Of a stretch of DNA of 64,000 nt, positions 48,864-58,700 are shown piece by piece. Position numbers and translations under genes: made by a program. The stretch's first letter is position 1, and every line of letters starts with the position of its first letter. Origin of the DNA: Prillingera fragicola (lineage: Eukaryota; Basidiomycota; Tremellomycetes; Trichosporonales; Trichosporonaceae). The DNA is taken from the NCBI GenBank assembly GCA_002335605.1, contig BEDY01000002.1, positions 1,426,001-1,490,000 on the forward strand, read 5' to 3'. The notes below the pieces were generated by a model. That model saw only the letters and a list, made by a program, of their open reading frames with translations. It did no database searches and had not been told where the DNA came from.

Positions 48864-49342
48864 TTCACAATCATTGCGACTACTCGCAAACCCATCTGAT
48901 TCAACCATCCTGTAGAGTATAGAGCCATACTGCATTGCATGTTCATATTGCTAGACTATAGGAGCCATCGCCAAACGATGGCGGCCCAGCCGGGGTTGCA
49001 GAGACATTGTGCTCTGTCCGGTCCGCGTTTTGCCGACTCCTTGGTGCAGCACTTTCCATTACGGCCCCTTGGTAGGCTTCGTTACCCTGCACACCGCGTC
49101 GTCGACTCACCCCCGCACCGGCCGCGCCCTATGCTGCACAACCCCGGTCCCAGGATAAATGACCACCAAAACCCCGGACGACTTAGACGACCGGACGAAC
49201 TCTACCGAATCAAGTTCAGCCGTGCCTGGCCGAGGAGTTGGCTCTCTTCCAACGATCTACATTCTTCGCAGTTCAACTTTGATTTACCTTGGGCAAACAC
49301 TCGTTCATCACCTACCAATTTCCACCTCAGTTGGAGTGCAGC
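48864..49342. other. Intergenic, MFS transporter to CDF transporter
   Basis: 479 bp in tandem orientation with no recognised gene. The coding-like frame before 49343 lacks an ATG, and the upstream sequence is likely promoter and leader of the CDF gene. Confidence 0.4.
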
Positions 49343-51225
49343 ATGTCGCTGCTCCCCAGCCTTCTCCGTGCACCGCGCACCGCGGGTCGTATACTGTGCG
49401 CAATGTCGGCTCAACGCTGCGTGATACCAACAGTGTCATCGGAGTCTGGCGTCGCCTCGTCTTCGCGCACCCTCTCCACCTACTCTCGTCACGACATTTA
49501 CTCGTCTCAGTTATCAAAATCTCTTGCAAGCTACAGCACCTACCCCCCTCCCTCTTGTCGGCGCCTCTCTCGCCCCCTCCGCGTCAGTGTCAGACATTAC
49601 GTGACCAAACCGCCAGCGGACACACCCTCATCGTCGTCCGCACCACATGATCACAAAGGCCACTCGCATGGTCAGCGAGCAGCAACAACAGGAGCAAAGT
49701 CAGGCGATTCATCGTGCGGTCATGACCATGAGCACGGAGGCATCTTCCACACCCACGACCATGGAACACATTCTGAAGGCGCGGGGCAGATTATGGAGGC
49801 CATTGCTTCTGGAAAGCTGGATCGCGGGACAAAGATTACGCTGCTTGGTGAGTAATGTTTCGTTTGAGGGCCTCGATGAGGTCGGCGGTAGGAGACGAGT
49901 GGTATCGGCGGCCGGTTCTGTCGGCCGTTGGGTGTGGGCGCCCAGCCGCCGACTCTGGCCGAGAGCAGTCTTGGTCGACTGTCATCCCCCCCGACCTTTT
50001 GATTGCCGCTAACTCGCCAGGTCTTGGAAGCAACGTCGCGCTCACGATTTCCAAGGGCCTTGCCGGTCTGTGGTTTAACTCCGCCAGCTTGCTTGCCGAG
50101 GCCGGTCATAGCCTGTCCGATTTGTTGGGCGTGAGTATTCGTCCTCCCCATACATGGGCATGCTGACCAACTAGGACTTTGTCACTCTCGCTACATGGAG
50201 GATATCACGCAAGCCGCCTTCCGACTTGTTTCCATGGGGCTACGCCAAGTTTGAGACTTGCGGTACGCTAGCTGTGTCAATCATCCTCGTCGGTGGCGCA
50301 GTAGGTATCGGACTGCACTCGTACCACCTGCTGTTGCAAGCTCTCCTGCCCTGGCTCGAGTCTCTCCCTCCCGACGCCTTTCTCTCGGGACTCCAAAACT
50401 GGCTGCCCAACTCTGTTCCTTCGCCACTCCTTGAGCTGTTCCATTCACACGGTGTAGAGGGGCACGTACATGGTCACGAGCACGCCCATGCTCTAGAGGG
50501 TCACGATCACGGCCACGCATCCGGCGCACTTCTCAATCCTCACGCCGCGTGGTTTGCTCTGGCTAGTGTGCTAGTCAAAGAGTGGCTTTACCAGCTTACC
50601 AACAAGGTGGCTAAGGAGGAGCATTCGCCCGTGTTGAAGGCAAACGCGCTTCAGTGAGTGACGGTTTCGAATCCTCTGAGACTGACACCACAGCCACCGT
50701 GCCGACGCCCTCACTTCGCTGGTCGCACTGGGCTCGATTGTCGGCTCTAGTCTTGGTGGATGGCACGCCCTCGACCCCCTCGGCGGTATTGCCGTGTCCT
50801 TTTTCATTCTGCAGCAAGGCCTGAGCTTGACCAAGGTGGCCACGATGGAGCTTCTTGACGTTGGCATTGACCAAAAGACGAAGGCGAGCATTGAGCGCAT
50901 TGTCGACGGTCTAGTTGATGGCCGTGACCTTCTTGGCTGTAGAAATGTGCGCGGTGTGCGCTCTGGAGGTGAGTAATGCACAGTGTCCGTCGCTGACGTT
51001 TCAGGTCAGATTGTGCTCGACCTGACCATTGTTGTCCCCGCCCACATGACTGTGCACGAGAGCCACGCAGTCGAGCAGCGTGTGCGTGACACTGTTATGG
51101 GTGAGCGCCGTGAGGTTCGCGAGGTCAAGGTGCACGTCCACGCGGACGATGTTATCAAGTCCAACGGCGACGTTGCACCGACGCCCAACGGCGCCAACAA
51201 CGACTTTGGCAAGGGTGGCTGCTAA
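49343..51225 (+). CDS. Mitochondrial CDF-family metal transporter (MMT1/2-like)
   Basis: Exons: 49343-49847, 50021-50130, 50175-50653, 50694-50968, 51005-51225; 529 aa. The first about 90 residues are Arg/Ser-rich with almost no acidic residues (MSLLPSLLRAPRTAGRIL...), a likely mitochondrial presequence. Membrane part: the first metal site SLLAEAGHSLSDLLGDFVTL (HxxxD), then PFGYAKFET-type PWGYAKFETCGTLAVSI, and the second HxxxD site LHHRADALTSLVALGSI. Both match the MMT branch of the cation diffusion facilitators (yeast Mmt1/2, mitochondrial iron export). There is a His-rich stretch before helix 1 (residues about 103-145) and a second in the loop after helix 3-4 (encoded at about 50445-50520), more than in yeast MMT and reminiscent of zinc carriers, so iron versus zinc is open. 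Intron 1 is 173 nt; the others are 36-44 nt. It converges with the CENP-A gene. Confidence 0.85.
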
Positions 51226-51443
51226 GCGACCCTGTTTTGTATTGGTCATTCATAACCGCATACTCTCATCTTGCAGAACCCCCCAACGGCTTCCGTATTG
51301 TACCAGTAGTATCTAGAGAGACACACAGTACATGTACTCGATGTACCTGTGGAGCACGAGTCGCCTGAGAACAGTAAAGTTGCACCTTGAGGTATGGAGC
51401 CTGGCTCGTCCTCTGCTACATATTATCATTCAAACGTTGCGAC

Positions 51444-52013
51444 CTATCCCAGCCCACCCCACGGCCCACGCAACCGCCTCGCCAGTTGCATGTCCTTTGT
51501 CATAACTGTGACCCGTTTGGCATGAATGGCACACAGGTTGGCGTCCTCGAACAAGTGTACGAGAAACGCCTCGGTCGCCTCTTGCAGAGCCATAATGGCA
51601 CTAGTTTGCCAGCGCAGCTCACCAGCGTCGATCGAGGTGAGGTTCAAGGCGATTTCACGGACCTAGTGTGTGTCAGTTTCTACGTCTGCTGGCCACGTAG
51701 GCTACTCACAACGCGCGAAAAGGGCAGCTTGGCCATCAGCAAGTCTGTGCCCTTCTGATACCGCCTAATCTCCATCAGCGCCTTGGTGCCAGGTCGGAAG
51801 CGATGGGCTTTGCGTGAGCCGAGAGAGTCTGCCGGGTCAGCAAGCGCCGAGATGACAGTATTGGAGCTTACCTCGTGGACGCCCGCCTGTACTCCGCCTG
51901 GCAGTATTCTTGGCGAGCGGGACGTTGGCGAGAGGATGCCTTGAAGGGTGCTTTGCTAGGTGCGCTTGGCCTGGCACCGTCTTGGTCGCGGGGTTCATGA
52001 TCGTTTTGGCCAT
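51444..52013 (-). CDS. CSE4: Centromeric histone H3 variant (CENP-A/Cse4)
   Basis: Marks the centromere by replacing H3 in kinetochore nucleosomes. Exons (high to low): 52013-51872, 51828-51710, 51662-51444; 159 aa. The histone fold starts at about residue 56 with [20 protein letters not shown], then [16 protein letters not shown] and [20 protein letters not shown], and [25 protein letters not shown]. It differs from canonical H3 in ways typical of CENP-A: loop 1 (residues about 93-105, [13 protein letters not shown]) is four residues longer than in H3; Trp105 replaces the H3 Phe before the conserved Gln; the N-terminal tail lacks the ARTKQTARKS start; and the C terminus ends RGPWGGLG, recalling the longer CENP-A tail. 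Introns are 43 and 47 nt. The start [11 protein letters not shown] at 52013 is the best ATG; Met6 is an alternative. A G13 tract lies about 105 bp upstream. Confidence 0.9.
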
Positions 52014-52608
52014 GGTGTGGAGATGCGGCGGGGGCTGGACGAGTGGCCAAGGAATAAAATGTAGTAGTGTCAATCAAAGTCGACAATGTGGCCTTGAGGC
52101 GAGCTGCTGCGGCCAAAGGGGGGGGGGGGGAAAGGGGGGTAATAAATCCCAGCCGCCTGGTTGTTTCGCAATAGTGAACCAAACAAGGTTGGTCGACAGT
52201 GGGGAGAGTGCGTGCTCGATCGTGCAGCGGCGCTTGAGCTGCTATGTACGCAAAGAGCTCAATATCGGTGAGTCTGGAAGTTTACGCGATTTTGAAAGGA
52301 GAGCAGGTGGGAAGAAGGCTGGGATCAATGTTGATGTGGTGAATGGGGTACGATCGAGTTCGTGTTTTGCACTTTGGGTGGCCAGTGCAACTAACCTCCA
52401 CCCGTCACCACAACACTCCGCCAGCAACCGCTGACTCTTCCATTGTCACACGCGGGTACGTTGCCAGTCTCAGATAGTGTGTCCGTTTTGGAACAATTTC
52501 TAAAGCATGCACCTCGTCCAGTAAGCTCGTTTACGATATTGAAGGAGGCAGTGTACTTTCACCGTCCGCCAGTGTTGATAATCAAGGCCTCTGGAGCATT
52601 GTCATCAA
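52014..52608. promoter_or_regulatory. Interval between CENP-A start and tRNA-Leu, with promoter of CENP-A
   Basis: 595 bp containing the CENP-A promoter and leader on the minus strand and the upstream flank of the tRNA gene. It includes the G tract listed separately. No open frame with family similarity was found. Confidence 0.4.
52118..52139. repeat. Homopurine G tract (13 G, AAA, 6 G)
   Basis: Thirteen consecutive G, then AAA, then six G on the plus strand, i.e. a C/T tract in the transcribed orientation of CENP-A, about 105 bp before its start codon. It could be a promoter poly-pyrimidine element. The exact run length may be affected by sequencing slippage. Confidence 0.75.
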
Positions 52609-52701
52609 GGCGAAATGGCCGAGTGGTCTAAGGCGCTGTGTTCAGGATAATATTCATTATTCCGCAGTCTTCGGACGTGGGTTCGAATCCCACTTTCGTC
52701 A
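52609..52701 (+). tRNA. tRNA-Leu (anticodon CAG) with a 15-nt intron
   Basis: The cloverleaf can be drawn fully: acceptor GGCGAAA (52609-52615) pairs with TTTCGTC (52694-52700) with one G-U; D-arm GCC...GGC; anticodon stem CTGTG (52636-52640) with CGCAG (52663-52667); anticodon CAG at 52643-52645; a 15-nt intron at 52647-52661 directly after base 37, as in eukaryotic nuclear tRNAs; a class II variable arm; T-arm GTGGG/CCCAC around GTTCGAATC, which is also the B box. Discriminator base A at 52701, CCA not encoded, as expected. It reads CUG as leucine. Confidence 0.95.
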
Positions 52702-54228
52702 ACAGAGAATTCAGTTTCTCCCAAACTCCTTTTTTGCTTGTCATTACGCCTGGAGTGGCTTCTACTCGTATTGCGGTGCAGGCGCTTGCCTGATCCACTT
52801 TTTGAGCTTCCGGAAAATTCATGTGCTCTATGCTTGCGAATGGGCCGGAAGAACCAACGCCAAAGGACCAAAGGTTCAAGGGAGTTCGTCCCTTTGATGT
52901 TGGCCAAGTCGGCCTTTATGTCGAAGGCTCCGTTCCCACTGTGAGGCACATGGCCCGTTGTACTTGTGGGGCAGAGGGCAATGGAAAGACGTATGGTTGA
53001 GCTCGGGGGAGCCTGGGAGCATTGCCCGAATGTGCTTCGTAGCTGGGCAAGATGTCGCGTCTGCCCCTTCTGGTCGCATCTTGGCCACTCTCCAGTCATT
53101 GCCCGGTGCTGTGGCAAGAGGGCCGGCCGGGCTTCCTCCAGAGACACATGTACACAAACAGGGGGCGAGGGCAGGCCTCTCTGACCGGAGAGTGATGTTT
53201 CCGGCGCTGAAACAGGTCGCGCCACCCACCCACAGAGAACTCTTGGTAATTATATATTAATTTATATATTCTACATTTTACCGGGACCAGTGGTGTCGCG
53301 GTGCAGGCAGTGACAGTCACTTTACCCCGTACATGCATCCCGCACCGTGTCGATGCCGCGTCTGCCTTGGAAGCGATACGTCCGACCGTCTTGGACACAA
53401 GAACCAGCCGTCTGCACTTGAAAGCCAATCAAAGCACTGACTCGGTCATTGCAACAATCCCCCCTGCCACTCTCTAACTTACAAGCGACAGTGGCACCTG
53501 GCAGTCTTAACCCTGGTCAGATACAACCGTGTCAGGCTGTCGCTTCACTACTGTATGCCATACCATAGCAAGGGACACCTGGACGTGACATTCGCTGACA
53601 TAAACCCGGCAGACTGGTAAGCCACACCAAGACAGTATTGTTTACAATTAGGCTGAAATGCTCCCGAGTGCCTTTTGTCACCAGGCTCTCGTGACAGGTC
53701 GATACGGGTTTCACACCCATGTTCCGCTGGATCCGCTGCATCCCGATCTGCCGATTGCCGCGCGTTATTTCCCTTTATGGCCATCACAAGGTTTGAAGAG
53801 TCTGCGTTCTGCCACACTGCAATCTCCGTCAGACTCCGTCCAATACTATTGAAACAATCAGCCCGTGCTGGGAGGCCGGAGGAACCAGGCAGCAGATCGC
53901 AGCAGACAGGGAGCAGGGAGTTGCAAGGGCGGCCGCCCGGCACCAGGCGTCTCAGGGTCCATTGGGATGGCAAGTGTGAATACGTCATTTGACGTCCATC
54001 CAAACGCGTGAGACGTCCGGCTCACCAACGTCACCGTGTGGCCGAAAGCTGGCCGAGACCTCTCTGCAGAACCCATCCCCCGCCCCGCCAACCCGCTGGG
54101 CCGCACCTCCCGCGCTACAAGAGAGCTCTCCCATATCACTTCTTGCATCTTGTCCATCATTGCCACTTGCACTGACACATCCATACCCCCTCTTTCACTA
54201 CCCAAACCACCCCATCCACTTGTAAACA
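52702..54228. other. 1.5-kb gene-free interval
   Basis: It holds the tRNA 3' flank and, next to 54228, the promoter of the OM14-like gene, which has a C/T-rich tract at about 54150-54220 typical of strongly expressed fungal genes. A short AT-rich patch occurs at about 53247-53280. No gene is supported in between. Confidence 0.5.
52730..52735 (+). terminator. RNA polymerase III terminator of tRNA-Leu
   Basis: A run of six T, 29 nt after the tRNA discriminator base; the first T run of that length downstream of the gene. Confidence 0.6.
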
Positions 54229-55354
54229 ATGTCGTACGCAAACGCCGCTGGTCAGAACAGTACGTACCAGTGGCCCATCCTGCCGCCATAAAAGGGCTTT
54301 TCCCACCCCAGTCGCGTCTACTCCCACACACCACTAACTCTTTATTTCAGTCCCTGCTGGTGAGATGCCCGAGCCTTCTCAGGCGCTCCGCGATGGTGCT
54401 CCCCTTCTGGACGCAGTAAGCAGCTCGGGTCGATAAACGTGCACACTGGCTGACCCTTTGGCTAGATTGACGCCACAACAGATGCCAAGATCGAGGCAGA
54501 CAAGCAGGAGGCCAAGGACGCTGTCAACAAGACTGCCGACAAGGCCAAGAAGCTCGGCAAGGACTACGAGAAGAAGGCCAGGGTAGGTGGACAAGACGAT
54601 GAGGACAGCTACTGACTTGCACAGGCAGAGCTTGACCGCGCCGAGTCGGCCGTCGAGGTTTACTGGGAGAAGGCCAAGGACATTGTCCTCCGCCCCACCA
54701 CCCTCGGTGGTCTCGTTGGTGTTGGTAAGTTGAAGACATTGCCCGACCGGAGAGCCGCTGACACCATTGACAGTCAACGTTGGTCTCCTGAGCACTATGG
54801 GCTACTGGGCCTACATCAACAAGGACCGCACCTGGGACCAGCGCCAGGTTGGCGCCTCTATCGCAGGTGTCCTTGCTCTCTTCACCGCAGAGGGGTGCGC
54901 ATTATTGAATAAAAACTGATTATTGATCACTTCTGACTTGCCGCAGCTTTGTCGCCGACGCGTACCTCGACACCCCCGAGGGCCAGGCTGAGGCCGAGCG
55001 TGCCAAGCGCGAGGGATCGCGCATCTACATCCAGTCCAAGGAGGTCATTCTCCGCCCTGGTGTTGCCGGCGGTCTCCTCGGTGCCGGTGAGTCTGACCGT
55101 CCAACTGCCGTAAAACAACCACTGACATGCTGTGCAGTCAACATTGCCATCCTTGGCACAGTCGGCTACTTCGCCCACAAGAACTGGCACCAGACCTGGG
55201 ACCGCAACACTGTCCTTGCCATCGGTGCCGGTCTCGCTGCTCTGAGCGGTGTCGAGGGGTAAGTCTATTAGCAGCTGATTCTGAAATGTGCCACTAACTT
55301 TTGCCCAGCATCCTCGGCCAAAAGTACGTTGACCAGGAGCTTCCCAAGCACTAG
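54229..55354 (+). CDS. OM14-like mitochondrial outer-membrane protein with internal duplication
   Basis: Exons: 54229-54259, 54351-54415, 54466-54582, 54625-54724, 54774-54894, 54947-55086, 55138-55258, 55309-55354; 246 aa. After a charged Lys/Ala/Asp-rich helix (about residues 33-70, amphipathic or coiled) come two similar membrane modules. Module 1 starts YWEKAKDIVLRPTTLGGLVG, continues VNVGLLSTMGYWAY, TWDQRQVGASIAGVLALFTAEG; module 2 starts YIQSKEVILRPGVAGGLLGA, continues VNIAILGTVGYFAHKN, TWDRNTVLAIGAGLAALSGVEG. This arrangement matches the filamentous-fungal OM14 family (yeast OM14: outer-membrane protein linked to ribosome docking and VDAC/Om45 complexes). Exons 5 and 7 are both exactly 121 nt, each flanked by a phase-1 and a phase-2 intron at the same codons. 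Intron 1 is 91 nt, the rest 42-52 nt. Strong C/G-ending codon bias suggests high expression. The family name is inferred from topology and motifs. Confidence 0.8.
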
Positions 55355-55708
55355 AGTAGAGCGCCGAGCTATTAATGCGTCCTAGTGAGAAGAGCAGTTG
55401 CAGTGTGCTGTCGTAGTTTGTCTGTATTCGACAAAGAGCGTATGGATATAACGTGACTGTAAACCGTATGTGCGGTGGCCAATGACGCGTCGACGCGCAA
55501 TTATGCACAATTCGCCACCAAGAAAGTCGAGTACCCCACACACAAAGTGTTACCCCGCATTTCGACGCTATGGTTGCTGCACGAGCCTCGTCCCATCCCC
55601 TATCATCCTTTGCCAACGCGTGTCCTCGAGAGTATCACATTCATCATTGCACTCTAGCTCTCTCACTCTTACCCGGTACATACACCACCCCCGGGCGCTC
55701 CTCCACTC
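55355..55708. other. Intergenic, OM14-like gene to kinesin-3
   Basis: 354 bp in tandem orientation with the 3' region of the OM14-like gene and the kinesin promoter. No gene was seen. Confidence 0.4.
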
Positions 55709-58700
55709 ATGTCCGGGGGAAACATTAAAGTTGTCGTACGGTACGTGGCTGTCCTCGTTCAATTCTGTGACTTTCAAGGACGGGGACAAAGGCTGACGGC
55801 GCAACCGCAATGCTCCCCACGTTCCCAAATACTGCAGATGCCGTCCACTCAATGCGCGAGGTAAGTCTATGTGGATAGCGGGGAAAGCGTACGGTCCATG
55901 CCCCGTCATGCTGACAATCAACCAGAGCTGGCAAGAGGCGCCAAGGGCCTTATCCGTATGGAGGACAACCAGACTATCCTCGAACCGCCAGACGTCCAGC
56001 TCTCAGGCCGCAGTATCGAAAAGAAGCCGCAGGTGTTCTCATTTGGTGAGTTGTCTGGTACCGCTGTGAACTGAGTGCTGACCGCGCACCTCAGACAAAT
56101 CATACTTCTCTGCCGGTCCACGAGACGACCCCAAGTATGCCTCACAGCACACTCTCTACGAGGACCTCGGTGTCAATCTGCTTGATCATAGCTTTGAGGG
56201 ATTCAACACTTGTATCTTCGCATGTGAGTAGCTGGTGCGTCGTGTGTGCGCAACCGTTAACCCGTTACAGATGGTCAGACCGGAAGGTGAGGGCCCGAGC
56301 TGCAACTCCCCTGCAAGCTAACCCGTCGTGCTTCTAGTGGAAAGAGTTGTGAGTAGCTGGCAGTCTGAAGGAACATACTGACAGACATAGACTCAATGAT
56401 GGGATGTATGTCGCCAAACCCACTGTCGGCTCCCAGCTTATCGTCACAGATGGCGCAGACAAGGGTATCATTCCCCTCACGTGCTCCGAGCTCTTCCGCC
56501 GAGTTGAGGATAGAGGGTTGAAGGATGACAATCTGTCGTACTCGGTGGAAGTATCCTACATTGAAATCTACAACGAAAAGTGGGTTTCGATGCGCGTACT
56601 GGTGCTGATTTGCTAGGGTTCGCGATTTGCTGAATCCCAAGAACAAGGGCAACCTTAAGGTCCGGGAGCATCCATCGCTAGGACCATACGTCGAGGATCT
56701 CAGCAAGCTGGTTGTACAAAACTACAAACAAATGATGACCCTCATGGACGAAGGAAACAAGGTGAGGCAGCAGACATTGCGATTCGGCGCTGACCCTCCA
56801 GGCAAGGACTGTTGCGTCCACCAACATGAATGAGACCTCATCGCGTTCTCATGCCGTCTTCACCTTGATCGTGAGGTCCCGAGTCAAGAAAGACAGCCTG
56901 TTAACCAACTCAGCTTACTCAGAAACGCCTTGACCCTGTCAGCAAAATGGTCGGTGAGAAAGTATCCAAGATCTCCCTCGTCGACTTGGCAGGAAGCGAA
57001 CGCCAGGCGTCAACAGGTGCCACCGGAACTCGACTCAAGGAAGGCGCCAACATCAACAAGTCGCTCACAACTTTGGGCAAGGTCATTGCCGCGTTGGCGC
57101 AAGCCAGCGAAAGCAAAGTCCGAAGGAAGAAGGAGGAATTTGTGCCGTATCGCGACTCGGTCCTAACGTGGCTGCTCAAGGAGAGCCTTGGAGGCAACTC
57201 CAAGACTGCGATGATTGCTGCCATTTCGTAAGTGGCAATGCAGGAACAGGACTGACATGTCAACAGACCTGCCGACTGTGAGACACTCCCACATGATGCG
57301 TGGCGATAGCTAACATGAACAAGACGACGAGACATTGAGCACTCTGCGTTACGCAGACGCTGCTAAACGCATCAAGACTCATGCTGTTGTCAATGAGGAT
57401 CCCAATGCCAAGCTCATCCGGTTTGCTGCCTCTTTACTTTCCTTGCTTGTTAGCTGACGATAACAGGGAGCTCAAAGAGGAGCTAGAGTGTACGTCTGAT
57501 CCTGTGGCAGACAAGGAGTGTCTAACAAAACAGTACTTCGTAGCCGTGTTAGCGCTGGTGGTGCTTTAGATGAGGCCACGTTCAACCCAGACATCCCACC
57601 AGAAAAGCAGATTGTCACATATCGCACCAAGGAGGGCGAGCTCAAACGTGTCACAAGTAAGTGGCAACCAGCAATTGCCATGGCCGCTGACACCGACCTC
57701 TCCAGAACTCGAGCTTCAGGACCAGCTGCAGTATGTCTTGGCAAATGAGATGGAGTCTCGACTGACAGCTGAAGGGCATCCGAAAAGCTCATGGAGAGTC
57801 TCAATCTCACTTGGGAAGAAAAGGTGCGCATTGCTGGCAACGTACAGAGCTGATGGACAGATGGCCAAAACGCAGGCGATCCAGGTTGAGCGAGAAAAGG
57901 CTCTGGAAGACTTGGGCATTTCTGTCGACAAAGATGTTAGAGTCTTTCCGAATTCACCCGCTAACTATCCAGCAGCTTGTTGGCGTCCATGCCCCTCAGA
58001 AACACCCCTCTCTCGTCAATCTCAATGAAGGTGAGTGTATGCAGTGGGCGTTGGGTCATTGACGCTCCAGATCCGCTCATGTCAGAGGTATGCCACAAAG
58101 CCGTCCTCTGCTTACCCTCAGTGCCTTGTATATCAACTCAAGACTGGAACGACTGTGGCAGGTAGCATTGACAGTGGCAAGGCACAGATCAAGCTGTCAG
58201 GCTCCCACATTGCTGAAGAGCACTGCATGTTTGTCAACACTGAAGGCGATGTGACACTCGAGGTCATGTCGGATGCGCGAACCTTTGTGAGCTTTGAGCC
58301 AGCATCTTGCGCAATGTTTCAACTAATCATTCAATAGGTCAACGGCAAACGAGTTCCACCAGGATCTGTGAGAGAAATCAAGGTAGCTTTACGCTGACCT
58401 AGCAGCCTGTCAAGCTGCTTCACGGGTTCCGAGTCATCTTGGGCGACTTTCACGTCTTTCGGTATAACGTGAGCCCGCGTCCACTTCATCTCTGACGTTA
58501 AGGATCCAGGGGGCGTACGAGCTCATCGCACGAGGATTTCGGGCATGTGGGGGAATGGAAATGCTGGCGTCGCCCTTGGAGAGCCGATTACACCGCGGTC
58601 CGACTCTCCAATGGGCGGCGAACTCATGGACTGGACAGCTGCCCGTCGCGAGGTTGCCGACATTGAAGCGTTGGGGGATCAAGACCTTGACAAGTTATTT

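Noticed and set aside
49848..50020. Intronic small nucleolar RNA in the longer introns (CDF intron 1, MFS intron 1, HABP4-motif introns, 14-3-3 leader)
   Set aside because: No convincing C box (RTGATGA) paired with a D box was found by reading, so no RNA gene is claimed.
52605..53225. Minus-strand open frame of about 206 codons over the tRNA-Leu gene
   Set aside because: Its end reads SGIRTHVRRLRNN and ALDHSAI, the well-known artefact of translating a tRNA gene backwards. An overlapping frame (52628-52879) gives VGFEPTS, another such artefact.
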